Of a DNA stretch of 64,000 nucleotides, positions 9,755 to 18,328 are shown piece by piece (position 1 is the stretch's first letter; each line of letters opens with the position of its first letter). The DNA lies in NCBI GenBank assembly GCA_965214995.1, contig CBDCCT010000002.1:2232001-2296000 (forward strand). Direction: 5' to 3'. A model generated the notes under the pieces. The model worked only from the letters and a program-made list of their open reading frames with translations, was not told where the DNA came from and did no database searches. The translations under genes were made by a program, and so were the position numbers. The DNA comes from CBDCCT01 sp965214995. Lineage in GTDB: Bacteria > Deinococcota > Deinococci > Deinococcales > Trueperaceae.

Positions 9755-10363
9755 CTAAAGGAGGCCCCTTATCAGCCCGAACGCCAGCGCCCACATGACA
9801 AGCGCAACGGACGCGTCCAGCACCCGCCACGCCGCGGCGCGCTCGAAAACCGGGGCGAGCAGCGACGCGCCAAAACCCAGGGCGGAAAACCAGACGAGCG
9901 ACGCGCCCGCCGCGCCCGCCCCGAAAGTAACGCGCCCGCTCCCGTACTGAGCGGCGACGCTGCCCACGAGCACCACCGTGTCGAGGTAAACGTGGGGGTT
10001 TAAGAGGCTGAGCGCCAGCGCCGTCAGGAGGGCACCACGACGGCTCAAGGTGCCGCCCGTCCCGTCCGCCTGGAGCCCCGCCGAACCACGCCAGGCGCTC
10101 CTAAAAGCCAGAACCCCGTAAACGATGAGAAAGACCGCGCCGCCCCAAGCCGCAGCGTCCGTCAGGAGCGGAAAGCGCGCGACGAGGGTGCCGAAACCCA
10201 GCACGCCCACGAGGATGAGGCTAAAGTCGCACAGCGCACATACTAAAACAACGGGCGCGACGTGCTCTCCCTTTAATCCCTGCCGCAGCACGAACGCGTT
10301 CTGCGCGCCGATAGCCACGATGAGGCCCAGCCCGATGCCGAAGCCGCTCAGAAAGATTTGCAC
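9755..10363 (-). CDS. LysE/ArgO-family amino-acid exporter
   Basis: Inner-membrane exporter for basic or other amino acids. The 202-aa protein has about six hydrophobic helices and the family N-terminus FLSGFGIGLGLIVAIGAQNAFVLRQGLKG, where the GAQN motif is characteristic. A frame extends to 10543, but it would overlap the upstream DUF2237 gene; the GTG at 10363 gives the typical LysE length and start. No convincing ribosome site precedes it, so the start is uncertain by a few codons. It probably shares a transcript with the DUF2237 gene 42 nt upstream. Confidence 0.82.
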   Translation of the reverse strand: MQIFLSGFGIGLGLIVAIGAQNAFVLRQGLKGEHVAPVVLVCALCDFSLILVGVLGFGTLVARFPLLTDAAAWGGAVFLIVYGVLAFRSAWRGSAGLQADGTGGTLSRRGALLTALALSLLNPHVYLDTVVLVGSVAAQYGSGRVTFGAGAAGASLVWFSALGFGASLLAPVFERAAAWRVLDASVALVMWALAFGLIRGLL

Positions 10364-10404
10364 GGGCGCGTTTTCATGAAATGTGACGCTACTAAACTCA
10401 CGCC

Positions 10405-10785
10405 TCAGTTCTGAACCAGCGCGTGCGCCTGGAGCGCCTCGAGCCCCACCACCTCCAGCGCCCGCTCGTGCGTGCTCTCCAAAATCACGGGCGGCGCCAC
10501 GCCCGCTTCCAACGCCTCTTGCCACCTCGCCGCGCACAAACACCAGCGGTCGCCCGGCTCGAGGCCCGCGAAACCGAACTCGGGCCGCGGCGTGACGAGG
10601 TCGTTGCCGCGCCCCGCGCTAAAGTCTAAAAACTCGGCGGTAACGCGGGCGCAGACCACATGCACGCCCCTGTCCTCGGGGCCGGTCTCGCAGCTTCCGG
10701 TGCGGTAGAAGCCGGTGAGAGGGTCGTGACCGCAGGGTTTGAGGGGTTCTTGGAGGACGTTACGGTCTGTGTGTTCTAAGTCCAT
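10405..10785 (-). CDS. DUF2237 family protein
   Basis: Conserved 126-aa cytoplasmic protein of unknown function. It shows the family pattern closely: NVLQEPLKPCGHDPLTGFYRTGSCETGPEDRGVHVVCARVTAEFL, then GNDLVTPRPEFGFAGLEPGDRWCLCAARW, with conserved cysteines at CGHD, SCETG, VVCA and CLCA. The ATG at 10785 has no Shine-Dalgarno but a TAGAGT box 5 nt upstream, pointing to leaderless translation. The LysE-like gene follows on the same strand. Confidence 0.85.
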   Translation of the reverse strand: MDLEHTDRNVLQEPLKPCGHDPLTGFYRTGSCETGPEDRGVHVVCARVTAEFLDFSAGRGNDLVTPRPEFGFAGLEPGDRWCLCAARWQEALEAGVAPPVILESTHERALEVVGLEALQAHALVQN

Positions 10786-10800
10786 ACGCTACTCTAGCGC

Positions 10801-11694
10801 CTAAAGGAGGTGAGAAAGCGTTTCGGCCACTCCTACGGCTGCTTCACCGCCTCCGCCGTGGTCCTCAACGCTCCAGCAGGCGGATAAAACCGCGTGGATG
10901 ACGCCCCAGGAAGCTACTTCTCGTGCGTCCATATTCAACATCTCGCTAAAAATCTTTACGCGGCGGCTCAGGATGTGTCCCAACTCCGGTCGCGTCGCTA
11001 ATTCCGGTGTGGGGTTCATCAAAAAAGGCCCCACGTCATAGCCGCGCGGCCCGACGATGCCTTTGGGGTCAATCGCCAAGTAGGGCTCTCTGCTGGCGGT
11101 GAGGATGTTGTCATGGTGCAAATCGGCGTGGAGCAGGGTGGGCTCGTCCGCTTGTAAAAGGTCGTTTAACAGGCCTCGAGCTTTGTCGATGAGCCTGTGG
11201 GGGAGAGGGTCACTGTCGTGAGGCTGATAATCCAGCAGCGCCCGCGTCCAGCTTTGAAGCGGGCGGAAAGGGTGCTCTTCTGGAACCGGACGCCAAAGTT
11301 TTTGCATCAAAATCGCGGCGATGCGGGTGGCTTCGTCATCGTCATCCGTAGACCACAAGGAAACGCCGGGGGTGAGGCGCTCGAGCAGCAGCGCCTGCAC
11401 CTCGGGCGCGTGCGCGATGAGCTTAGCGATGCCGTCTCCGTCATAAAATTCTAAAGCGGCGGCCTCGAGCGTGAGTTCGTCGGTGGGCGGGCTCAGCTTG
11501 AGGACGTAAGCTGCGCCGTCCGCGCCCGTCGCGGGCGTGACGACGTGGTACGAAAGATTCGGGAAGGGCGCGCCCACGGTGATGTCCCAGCGCGTTTCGC
11601 AAGTCTGGATGTGGTCGTTCAGGTGCCCCAACCACGGCGCAGCGTCTTCGTGAACATCATGCAGGTTGCGGACGAGCGCGGGCGGGAGCTTCAC
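10801..11694 (-). CDS. aminoglycoside (streptomycin) 6-kinase-like phosphotransferase
   Basis: A 297-aa protein of the APH(6)/streptomycin phosphotransferase type. The N-terminus CETRWDITVGAPFPNLSYHVVTPA is typical; the catalytic loop HADLHHDNIL has the Asp and Asn expected, and AIDPKGIVGPRGYDVGPFL replaces the DFG-like metal site in the family manner. Whether it confers resistance is unknown; many chromosomal members have no known substrate. A longer frame runs back into gluQ, so the GTG at 11694, 10 nt past the gluQ stop, is preferred. Confidence 0.78.
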   Translation of the reverse strand: MKLPPALVRNLHDVHEDAAPWLGHLNDHIQTCETRWDITVGAPFPNLSYHVVTPATGADGAAYVLKLSPPTDELTLEAAALEFYDGDGIAKLIAHAPEVQALLLERLTPGVSLWSTDDDDEATRIAAILMQKLWRPVPEEHPFRPLQSWTRALLDYQPHDSDPLPHRLIDKARGLLNDLLQADEPTLLHADLHHDNILTASREPYLAIDPKGIVGPRGYDVGPFLMNPTPELATRPELGHILSRRVKIFSEMLNMDAREVASWGVIHAVLSACWSVEDHGGGGEAAVGVAETLSHLL

Positions 11695-11704
11695 AGCGCC
11701 AATC

Positions 11705-12667
11705 TTATTGTGTGAGCCACTCGAGGTGCTTAGGCTCGAGCCTAAACGCGTGCCGGTGGAGTTTGGCGGGGTGGAAGGGCTCGAGCAAGTCTCTGGGCTC
11801 AATTTCCGTAGGCTTAGGCAGTAACCCTAGCGTAAAAGCGAGAAGCCCCACCACGCGCTCCGGTTTGACGCCTGTGTCCCTTAAAGAAGTCAACGTCAAA
11901 GAGCCTCTGCGCTTCGCCATCCGCTCACCGTCCACGTCTAGTAAGAGAGGCACGTGGAGGTAACGGGGCGGCGTCGCGTCCAACGCCTCGTGCAAAAGAA
12001 GCTGCGCGCCCGTGCTGGTGAGTAGGTCGTCGCCGCGCACCACCTCACTCACCTTCATGGCAATGTCGTCCACCACCACCGCGAGTTGATAGGCCCACAA
12101 GCGGTCGGCGCGTCTCACGACGAAATCACCCACCTCAGCCGCTACGTCTATAGTCTGGAGTCCTGCCAGCGCGTCGTCAAACGTCACCGTCTGAGGCGCG
12201 ACTGAAAAGCGCAAGCTCGGCGTTTTGCCCTCGGCCCGCTTTTGCTCTCCGCAGAGCGCGTTACGCCGCCGCTCGTTTTTACCGTAGACGAAGCCGCGCC
12301 CGTGCGGTGCGGAAGAAGCCTCACGAAGGTCTTTGCGCGACAAGTAGCAGGCGAAAACCTTATTTTGGGCTTGAAGCCTCCGCAACGCTTCCTCGTAAAA
12401 CGCGCCCCGCTCGCTCTGTTTGTACGGCCCGTAAGGCCCGCCCACGTCCGGCCCCTCGTCCCACTCGAGCCCGAGCCAGCGCAACTCGTCTAAGTTGCCC
12501 GTCACCGCCTCCGGCACGGTGCGCGGCGCGTCTAAGTCCTCGACGCGCATCACGAACGCGCCTCCCTGGCTTCGGGCGCTTAGCCAAGCGACCAGCGCGG
12601 TTCGAGCGTTGCCCAGGTGGAGGGGGCCGGTGGGGGAGGGGGCGTAGCGGCCGCGCACAAGCTTCAT
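11705..12667 (-). CDS. gluQ: glutamyl-Q tRNA(Asp) synthetase
   Basis: Truncated class I synthetase paralogue that attaches glutamate to queuosine in tRNA(Asp). The 320-aa length and absence of the GluRS anticodon-binding domain identify it. The HIGH-like motif is in RYAPSPTGPLHLGNARTA (residues 7-24), a Cys in FACYLSRKDL belongs to the zinc site, and the KMSKS-like motif is MAKRRGSLTL. It is transcribed away from the RelE-like toxin-antitoxin pair; only about 40 nt separate the two starts. A TTTAAT box 6 nt before the ATG suggests leaderless translation. Confidence 0.9.
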   Translation of the reverse strand: MKLVRGRYAPSPTGPLHLGNARTALVAWLSARSQGGAFVMRVEDLDAPRTVPEAVTGNLDELRWLGLEWDEGPDVGGPYGPYKQSERGAFYEEALRRLQAQNKVFACYLSRKDLREASSAPHGRGFVYGKNERRRNALCGEQKRAEGKTPSLRFSVAPQTVTFDDALAGLQTIDVAAEVGDFVVRRADRLWAYQLAVVVDDIAMKVSEVVRGDDLLTSTGAQLLLHEALDATPPRYLHVPLLLDVDGERMAKRRGSLTLTSLRDTGVKPERVVGLLAFTLGLLPKPTEIEPRDLLEPFHPAKLHRHAFRLEPKHLEWLTQ

Positions 12668-12705
12668 ATAGCCATTAAATCATGAAAACATGCAATAATG
12701 AAAAG

Positions 12706-12966
12706 ATGAAGTCTCTAGAACTTAAACGCATCGGGCAGAGCGGTCAGCTTACGCTGGGAAAACAGTATGCGGGCAAACTTCTCCGGGTGGAAAAGCTCGA
12801 GGACGGGCGCTTCATCCTGACGCCCGTGGTGGACGTTCCCGAGTCGCAGCTATGGACGCTGCAAGAGCCTCACAAGAGCCGCATCCAGCGGGGGCTCGAG
12901 TGGGCGGAAAGCAGTGAGCCGACAGAAACCGACTTGGATGAGCTGCTAAAGCAAACACGTCGTTGA
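12706..12966 (+). CDS. antitoxin of a RelE/ParE-type pair
   Basis: Small acidic protein (86 aa from ATG 12706; an in-frame ATG at 12682 would add 8 residues). MKSLELKRIGQSGQLTLGKQYAGKLLRVEKLEDGRFILTPV looks like a swapped-hairpin (AbrB/MazE-type) DNA-binding domain, followed by a tail with WTLQEPHKSRIQRGLEWAE that probably wraps the toxin. Its stop overlaps the toxin TTG start by 4 nt. I assign the role mainly from size, layout and the neighbouring toxin fold. Confidence 0.7.
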   Translation: MKSLELKRIGQSGQLTLGKQYAGKLLRVEKLEDGRFILTPVVDVPESQLWTLQEPHKSRIQRGLEWAESSEPTETDLDELLKQTRR

Positions 12967-13268
12967 GCCGCGTCAGGCTCGACCTGAACTCCCCGGCATT
13001 TCTCGAGGTGTTTCTGAGTTTACGAGGAAAAGATTTAGAGCAGGTTGCCAAAAGTTTGGACAGGCTTCGCGCGCTCGAGTGGGAGGCGGTGTACCGCTCC
13101 AAAGGTCTCAACTGGGAGGCTATCAACCATATTCCCACGCCCAAGGGTCAGGGTAAGGTCTACTCGGTACGGCTGAGCGGGAAAATCCGTGCGCTCGTCT
13201 ACCGCGAGGGCGACTTCATGCGTTTCATCTCGCTTCACCCCGACCACGATTCGGCTTACAAACGCTAG
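12963..13268 (+). CDS. RelE/ParE-family toxin
   Basis: A 101-aa basic protein with the RelE fold pattern: an N-terminal helical pair (AFLEVFLSLRGKDLEQVAKSLDRLRALEWEAVY), a central KGQGKVYSVRLSGKIRALVYREGDFMRFISLHPDHD, and a C-terminal SAYKR. The arginine in GKIRALVYREG and the HPDHD end are typical of this superfamily. The TTG start lies inside the antitoxin stop (TTGA). It ends 28 nt before the convergent xpt gene. The mode of action (mRNA cleavage or gyrase inhibition) cannot be told. Confidence 0.78.
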   Translation: MSRVRLDLNSPAFLEVFLSLRGKDLEQVAKSLDRLRALEWEAVYRSKGLNWEAINHIPTPKGQGKVYSVRLSGKIRALVYREGDFMRFISLHPDHDSAYKR

Positions 13269-13296
13269 GTTTGGCTTTTTCTTCCACCAAAAGGCA

Positions 13297-13875
13297 CTAC
13301 CGGACGTTGATACCATGCTCGTCCATGCTCTCGATGACCGCGAGGCTGACGATGGGCACGCCCAGGAGCTCGAGCCGCGCGCGCGCTTCTTCGAACGCTT
13401 TTTCAATCACGCAGCCCACGCCCAAAAGCGCCGCGCCGCTCACCCGGACAAGGTCGGCCAGGGCCAAAATAGTTTTTCCCGATGCCAAAAAGTCGTCGAT
13501 GATGAGCACCCGGTCCGTAACGCGCAGATACTCGGGCGAGACGATGAGGCTCGTGACGCCGCCCTTGGTGCGGCTCGGCGCTTGGGCCTCAAACACGGCG
13601 TCGGGCATGGTGACGGGCCGTTTCTTGCGCGCGTAGACTACGGGCACGCCCAGCGCGAGCCCCGCCGCGAGCGCGGGGGCGATGCCTGAGACCTCGGCGG
13701 TGATGACCTTGTTCACGTCCGTCACGCCCAACGCTTCAAAACGCGCGGCGAACGCCTCGCCCATGTCGCGGGTGAGCACGGGCTCGAGCTGATGATTCAA
13801 AAAGCCGTCCACCTTAAGGATGCCGCCGCCCAAAACTTGACCCTCTTCGCGGATGCGCCTGATGAGCTCTTTCAC
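13297..13875 (-). CDS. xpt: xanthine phosphoribosyltransferase
   Basis: Purine salvage enzyme joining xanthine to PRPP to form XMP. The 192-aa protein matches Xpt throughout: ELIRRIREEGQVLGGGILKVDGFLNHQ at the N-terminus, VITAEVSGIAPALAAGLALGVPVVYARKKRP in the middle, and the PRPP-binding loop VLIIDDFLASGKT near residue 130. The frame continues upstream to 14007, but the GTG at 13875 overlaps the stop of an upstream 42-codon gene in a GTGA arrangement, giving the usual Xpt length. No purine riboswitch is evident upstream. Confidence 0.9.
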   Translation of the reverse strand: MKELIRRIREEGQVLGGGILKVDGFLNHQLEPVLTRDMGEAFAARFEALGVTDVNKVITAEVSGIAPALAAGLALGVPVVYARKKRPVTMPDAVFEAQAPSRTKGGVTSLIVSPEYLRVTDRVLIIDDFLASGKTILALADLVRVSGAALLGVGCVIEKAFEEARARLELLGVPIVSLAVIESMDEHGINVR

Positions 13876-14000
13876 AGGCTGCAGTTCTTGGGGTCGGGGG
13901 GCTCGAGCGTCGGCGGATTTTCTCCCGGAACGTGTACGTCTTGATAGGCAGCAACGTAGGTCGTGCGGTTCACGCGCGTGGCGGGGTGCGTCAGCGTCAT
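13872..14000 (-). CDS. small conserved-looking protein coupled to xpt
   Basis: A 42-codon frame starting ATG at 14000: MTLTHPATRVNRTTYVAAYQ, then DVHVPGENPPTLEPPDPKNCSL. I do not recognise it. Support comes from layout: a TAGCGT box 5 nt before the ATG matches the leaderless promoters elsewhere in this window, and the TGA overlaps the xpt GTG start by 4 nt, which gives xpt a defined start where no ribosome site is visible. The proline- and acid-rich C-terminus makes a folded domain unlikely. It could be a small functional protein or a leader frame that controls xpt translation. Confidence 0.55.
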   Translation of the reverse strand: MTLTHPATRVNRTTYVAAYQDVHVPGENPPTLEPPDPKNCSL

Positions 14001-14106
14001 GCCACACGCTAACATGAGGTGACGTGATTCTTTTGGGAGGTGAAAGTCGGTTATGGAACGTAAAGGGGTCTACCGTTCGGCCCCCGAAATTCCGGTGGCA
14101 CGCCTG

Positions 14107-15096
14107 TTACAACACCTCTAACTCTGACGCCTTTGCCCGGCCTTTCATCTCATGCATGGCGCGGTCGGCGTGGTTGACGAGCGCGTCCAAAGTCTCGCCG
14201 TGGAGGGGATAAAAGGCGCTGCCGCAGGAACTCTGAACGCTGAGGAGTTCTCCTTTTACGAAAAAGGGCTGCCCGAGATCCTCGCAGAGCCTCCTGATAA
14301 TGCCTTCGCCTTCCTCTTGCGTCACGTCCTTCATGAGCATCACGAACTCGTCGCCGCCGAAGCGCGCCAAGAGGTCGTAGTCCCGCGACTGCGCGCGTAG
14401 CCGGGAGACCACGGCTGTGAGCAGTTCGTCGCCCGCGGCGTGGCCGTGATGTTCGTTCACCTTTTTAAAGCCGTCTAGGTCGAAGTAGAAAAGGGCCAGG
14501 GTGTCCATCTGCGTTTCCGCCTCAGCGAGCATGGCGTTGGCTTGCCTGTAAAAGGCGTGTCGGTTGACGGCGCCCGTGAGCAGGTCGTGCCGGGTGAGGT
14601 GCTGAACCTCCAACGCGTCCCTTTTGCGCGTGGTGATGTCGACGTGGAGAACCACGGCCCCACCCGCTTCCCCCTTGAGGGGCGTTGCGAGCATCATGAA
14701 CCACCTCACGCCCTCGAGCGTGTCGCAAAGATATTCGCGGCTGTAGGACCCGCTCGAGCCCCCAAGCACCGCCTTGACGCCCTCGTAACTCTCCCGCACC
14801 TCCTCGGCGCCCCCGGCCCGAGCCAGCCTGCACACGTCCCAGTAGTTCACGCCCACGTCTCTGGCGGGCGCGCCGTTTTGGGACCCAAAGCGCCGCCACG
14901 CCTCGTTGACGAACATGATGGTGCCATCAGAGTTTAGAATCGCTACCTGCTCCGTGAGCGAGTCCAGCACGTTCTGGAGGTCGCCAGCGAGCGGTGACGC
15001 GTTTGGGGCGTCTTGCATCCGCAGGGGCGCGCTCTCGAGCTCGTTGCCACCGTCTAGAATTTTGGTTGGTCGTTGACGCTGGTTGCCTGTTGACAT
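14107..15096 (-). CDS. PAS-GGDEF diguanylate cyclase
   Basis: Makes the second messenger cyclic di-GMP from GTP. The 329-aa cytoplasmic protein has a PAS sensor (about residues 41-155; VAILNSDGTIMFVNEAWRRFG) and a GGDEF domain (about 165-329). The catalytic motif GGDEF at 247-251 is intact, and an RxxD inhibitory site (RDYD, 238-241) lies 5 residues before it, so product feedback is expected. No transmembrane segment is visible. GGGGGAC precedes the ATG. It is monocistronic, with xpt about 100 nt downstream on the same strand. Confidence 0.92.
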   Translation of the reverse strand: MSTGNQRQRPTKILDGGNELESAPLRMQDAPNASPLAGDLQNVLDSLTEQVAILNSDGTIMFVNEAWRRFGSQNGAPARDVGVNYWDVCRLARAGGAEEVRESYEGVKAVLGGSSGSYSREYLCDTLEGVRWFMMLATPLKGEAGGAVVLHVDITTRKRDALEVQHLTRHDLLTGAVNRHAFYRQANAMLAEAETQMDTLALFYFDLDGFKKVNEHHGHAAGDELLTAVVSRLRAQSRDYDLLARFGGDEFVMLMKDVTQEEGEGIIRRLCEDLGQPFFVKGELLSVQSSCGSAFYPLHGETLDALVNHADRAMHEMKGRAKASELEVL

Positions 15097-15254
15097 GAGT
15101 CCCCCTTTGGGCTGAAGCGGAGAGTATTGCTTTAGGGGAGAATAGAACGGCGGTTCTTACAAAATTCTTACAAACGCCCTCTCGAGGAGGGGCGTCGGGA
15201 CTCGAGGCTCCCTCTCGTGCTCACCGCCGCCCGTTTTCATGCGTCCATAAAGGT

Positions 15255-15290
15255 AAAAACTCCCCCGCACTCAGGTGTGCGAAGGAGTTT
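15255..15290 (-). terminator. rho-independent terminator of hflX
   Basis: Read on the minus strand, AAACTCC and GGAGTTT (outer arms) enclose CGCAC and GTGCG (inner arms), and the second arm runs into TTTTT. It lies about 60 nt past the hflX stop. A second small hairpin with GCGGAA/TTCCGC arms is at 15321-15343, directly after the stop. The rest of 15097-15350 shows no gene. Confidence 0.75.
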
Positions 15291-15350
15291 CGGGAAGGTG
15301 CTGGTACCTGTAATGTTTACGCGGAAGGTTCGCCCAATTCCGCTCTAGAG

Positions 15351-17120
15351 TCAATCATACGAGGCGGGGGCGACCACGCCGTAAGCGGCCGCCACGTCGC
15401 TGGGCAGGGGCACGTGGTCGGGACCCTCGAGCGTCTTTGCTAGGAGAGCCTTAAGCTCGTCCAACCCCGCGCCCGTCACCGCGGACACGGCGAGCGCGTC
15501 GTAGCGGTCACGCAAGCCCTTGAGCACGCCCGCGTCCGCCAAGTCGCCCTTGTTGAGGACGACTAAGCGCGGGACCTCGAGCTTGAGCTCATCCAGAATC
15601 CGCTCCACCGCTCCCACCCGGTCGGGCGCGCCGGGGCTCGCGCCGTCGACGACGTGCAGGAGCAGGTCGGCGTCGTGAAGCTCCTCCAACGTCGCCCGAA
15701 ACGCGTTCACAAGTTCGTCGGGCAGGTCGCGGATAAAGCCCACCGTGTCGGTATATAAGACCTTGGCCCCCCAATCGCCCAGCGCGGGCAGCCAACCCTC
15801 GCGGGTGGTCGGGCGCAGGGTGGCGAAGAGCTTGTTGCGGCTCTCCACGTCGGCCTTGGCGAGCGTGTTAAAGAGCGTGGACTTGCCCGCGTTGGTGTAG
15901 CCCACCAAGGCCACGACCGGCGTGTCGGCGTTGGTGCGACTCTTGCGGGTCTGCGCGCGCCGCCCGGAGATTTCGTCCACGGCGGCCTCCAACGCGGTGA
16001 TGCGGTCGCGGATGCGGCGGCGGTCGACCTCCAACTTCGTCTCGCCGGGACCCCTCGTGCCGATGCCCCCGCCGAGGCGGCTCATCGCCGCGCCGCGCCC
16101 CGAGAGGCGGGTGAGCTGGTACTGGAGCTGCGCCAGCTCGACCTGCACCTGCGCCTCGCGCCCCCGCGCGTTCTGCGCGAAAATGTCCAGAATAAGCTGC
16201 GTGCGGTCCAAAATTTTAAGCTTCGTTTCCGCCTCGATTTCGCGCGCCTGCGCGGGGTTGAGCTCGCGGTCGAAGAGGAGCAGGTCGGCGTCCTCGTGGT
16301 AGGCCTTGGAGACGAGCTCTTGGAGTTTGCCGCGGCCTATCAGCGTGCGCGGGTCGGGGGCGGGGCGCTGCTGCATACTGCGGTACGCCACCGTCGCGCC
16401 CGCGCTGCGGGCGAGCTCGGCGAGCTCGTCCAGGCGCGCCTCACTTTCAAAGGTCCCTTCGCCCGTGTTGAGGCCGACGATAACCGCGCGCTCACGAGAA
16501 CTTCTCGAGACCTCGCGGGCGCTCGCCGAGCGGGCGAGCTCTTCTTCGAGGGCGCGGATGCGCCCCAAGATGTTCACCTCCTCCGCCTCGCGGATACCCA
16601 GGGGCGGCTCGACGATCCAGTCCTCCTCCGCGGCGGTCGGCGGGGCGATTTGGGCCAAATGAACGTCGCCCACCTCGACCCGGCCCTGCGCGTTATGTGC
16701 TACGTCCACCGCGACGACGGCGTCCAAGCGGTTGAGAAACAAGGCGGATAAGTCGCCGCTCGAGAGCCCCCCCGCCTTTAGGTGGGTGTGAACGAGCCTG
16801 AGCCCGTACAGACGCCCCGCCTCGCCCAAGGAGGGCGGCAGCGGCGTGTCTTGAGCGTCGCCCACCGCCACCGTGACCACGCGGCCCCGGCGGTCTACGA
16901 GGACCGAGACGGGCTTGTTGAACTCCAAGGAGAGTTCGCCCATCGCCCTGGCGAGTTCCAGACTCACGGGCATCTCGGGGTCTAATTTGCGGCGGTAGAG
17001 GTTGCTGAGCCTCTTGACCTGACTGCTTTTGAACGAATTGGTTTTACCGTGAACTTTGTCGATACGCGTGACTCCTCCCTGCGCCCCTCGGTAAATCTCT
17101 CGGTAGACGAGGTGGCGCAC
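15351..17120 (-). CDS. hflX: ribosome-associated GTPase HflX
   Basis: GTPase that splits stalled or stressed ribosomes. At 589 aa it is longer than the E. coli protein (426 aa) because of an N-terminal extension of about 200 residues (DKVHGKTNSFKSSQVKRLSNLYRRK onward) before the usual HflX N-domain (AVIVGLNTGEGTFESEARLDELAELARSAGA). G motifs are GYTNAGKS (G1, near residue 405), DTVGF (G3) and NKGD (G4). The GTG at 17120 lacks a ribosome site, so the exact start is unsure. Such extended forms occur in Deinococcota and some other phyla (from memory). Confidence 0.88.
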   Translation of the reverse strand: MRHLVYREIYRGAQGGVTRIDKVHGKTNSFKSSQVKRLSNLYRRKLDPEMPVSLELARAMGELSLEFNKPVSVLVDRRGRVVTVAVGDAQDTPLPPSLGEAGRLYGLRLVHTHLKAGGLSSGDLSALFLNRLDAVVAVDVAHNAQGRVEVGDVHLAQIAPPTAAEEDWIVEPPLGIREAEEVNILGRIRALEEELARSASAREVSRSSRERAVIVGLNTGEGTFESEARLDELAELARSAGATVAYRSMQQRPAPDPRTLIGRGKLQELVSKAYHEDADLLLFDRELNPAQAREIEAETKLKILDRTQLILDIFAQNARGREAQVQVELAQLQYQLTRLSGRGAAMSRLGGGIGTRGPGETKLEVDRRRIRDRITALEAAVDEISGRRAQTRKSRTNADTPVVALVGYTNAGKSTLFNTLAKADVESRNKLFATLRPTTREGWLPALGDWGAKVLYTDTVGFIRDLPDELVNAFRATLEELHDADLLLHVVDGASPGAPDRVGAVERILDELKLEVPRLVVLNKGDLADAGVLKGLRDRYDALAVSAVTGAGLDELKALLAKTLEGPDHVPLPSDVAAAYGVVAPASYD

Positions 17121-17416
17121 ACTGCTTTAAGCATTCAGCAGACGAACGGCTTTTGATTTTCAAGGATGTGGTGGCCCAACCGACCCGACCGCCCCACGGG
17201 CGGCGTCCAAGGCGACGTGACTTAAGCGTCATCGACCTCGGGGAATGTGGAGCACAAGAGCTTCTTTATCAACGTAAGCCGATTATAGCGCATTGGGGCT
17301 CCAAGAGAAAGGTATTTTGATACGCCTTTGGGAGTATAGAGGGGCCGGAAGTCGAAGGGGGCTCGAGAGAAAATTCCCTGCACTGAAGCGCGCGAGTGCG
17401 TGCTAACTTGGCCCTG

Positions 17417-18250
17417 GTGAAACGCTCCTTCCCTCTCCTCGTCTGCTTTTTTATAAGTTGGGCTGGGGCGCAAGATGTGCCCGCGTTGCGCTTGGCGGGC
17501 ACGACGTACCTGTCCCTTACGGACGTGTCGCGCGCACTGGGCTACAGCGTGAGCGACACGCCGAACAGCCTCACGGTTCGCGCCCAAGGCGGGGTGCTGA
17601 CCGTGTTTGAGGACGCGCCGGATATCCTCTGGAAAACCCCGTCTTCAGCCGAAGACGAACTGAGTCTGCCCGCGCCCGTGGTGCGACAGGGCGGGGTCTG
17701 GTACGCGCCGGAGGCGCTTTTCACCCTTTTTGAGGTGCGGCTTACCGGCGAAACGTTGGTGCTGCCGGACGGGCGGCGCTTGGCTCTTAAGTTTCCTTTG
17801 GAGCCAAGCGCCGCGCGCGGGATGGGTTTTGAGACCGTCTCTTTGGGCAATCAGGTGGACGCGCTCGCGCTGTACGCAAGTGGGAGCGCGGGAGGGGACA
17901 GCTTGAGCATGATGCTCGTAGACGCCGGGCTGCTGGGTCTCGCTTTTCCCGACCTGCGGCCCCCTTTAGACGCCTTTATGGGCAAGCTTAAAAGCGGGCG
18001 TCCCCTCTACTTCGTCGTGACCGCCGTGAGCGAAAGCCCTTGGGAGACGGCGGTGCGGTTTCGCCAGGGGGGGAGGACCTTTGAGGCGCGTTATCCGGAC
18101 GGGCTCAACGTTTTGGAGGGCGAGGCGGGTAGCGTAGCGCCGGAAAAACCCGTGTCCGGGGTGGTTCTTTTGCCCGACGCCTTTAGTTTGAGAGAGCCCA
18201 TAACCGTCGAATGGATGGACGCGGCGGCGACGTTCCGATTTCGCCGCTGA
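17417..18250 (+). CDS. exported protein with copper-amine-oxidase-N-like domain
   Basis: A 277-aa protein with a signal peptide (KRSFPLLVCFFISWAGAQ, cleavage probably near residue 19). The mature start LRLAGTTYLSLTDVSRALGYSVSDTPNSLTVRAQGG resembles the stalk-like domain of copper amine oxidase N-termini, often found in wall-associated proteins. The remaining 180 residues are unassigned. The GTG at 17417 is taken because it begins at the signal peptide; a TAACTT box 7 nt upstream suggests leaderless translation. It is divergent from hflX, with about 300 nt between them in which I see no gene. Confidence 0.7.
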   Translation: MKRSFPLLVCFFISWAGAQDVPALRLAGTTYLSLTDVSRALGYSVSDTPNSLTVRAQGGVLTVFEDAPDILWKTPSSAEDELSLPAPVVRQGGVWYAPEALFTLFEVRLTGETLVLPDGRRLALKFPLEPSAARGMGFETVSLGNQVDALALYASGSAGGDSLSMMLVDAGLLGLAFPDLRPPLDAFMGKLKSGRPLYFVVTAVSESPWETAVRFRQGGRTFEARYPDGLNVLEGEAGSVAPEKPVSGVVLLPDAFSLREPITVEWMDAAATFRFRR

Positions 18251-18328
18251 TGCTCCCCTTCTCTTGGTTTGTCCTTGGATGTCTGCACCTCTAGCCCCAG
18301 TGGATCATATGGGTTCCTGCTCGAAACG

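Noticed and set aside
14053..14121. 22-codon frame MERKGVYRSAPEIPVARLLQ on the plus strand
   Set aside because: The possible ribosome site is 12 nt away, the frame overlaps the end of the diguanylate cyclase gene, and nothing else supports it.
15300..15350. tRNA-like segment with GGTTCGCCC after hflX
   Set aside because: It forms only a short hairpin; no acceptor, D or anticodon arm can be built around it.
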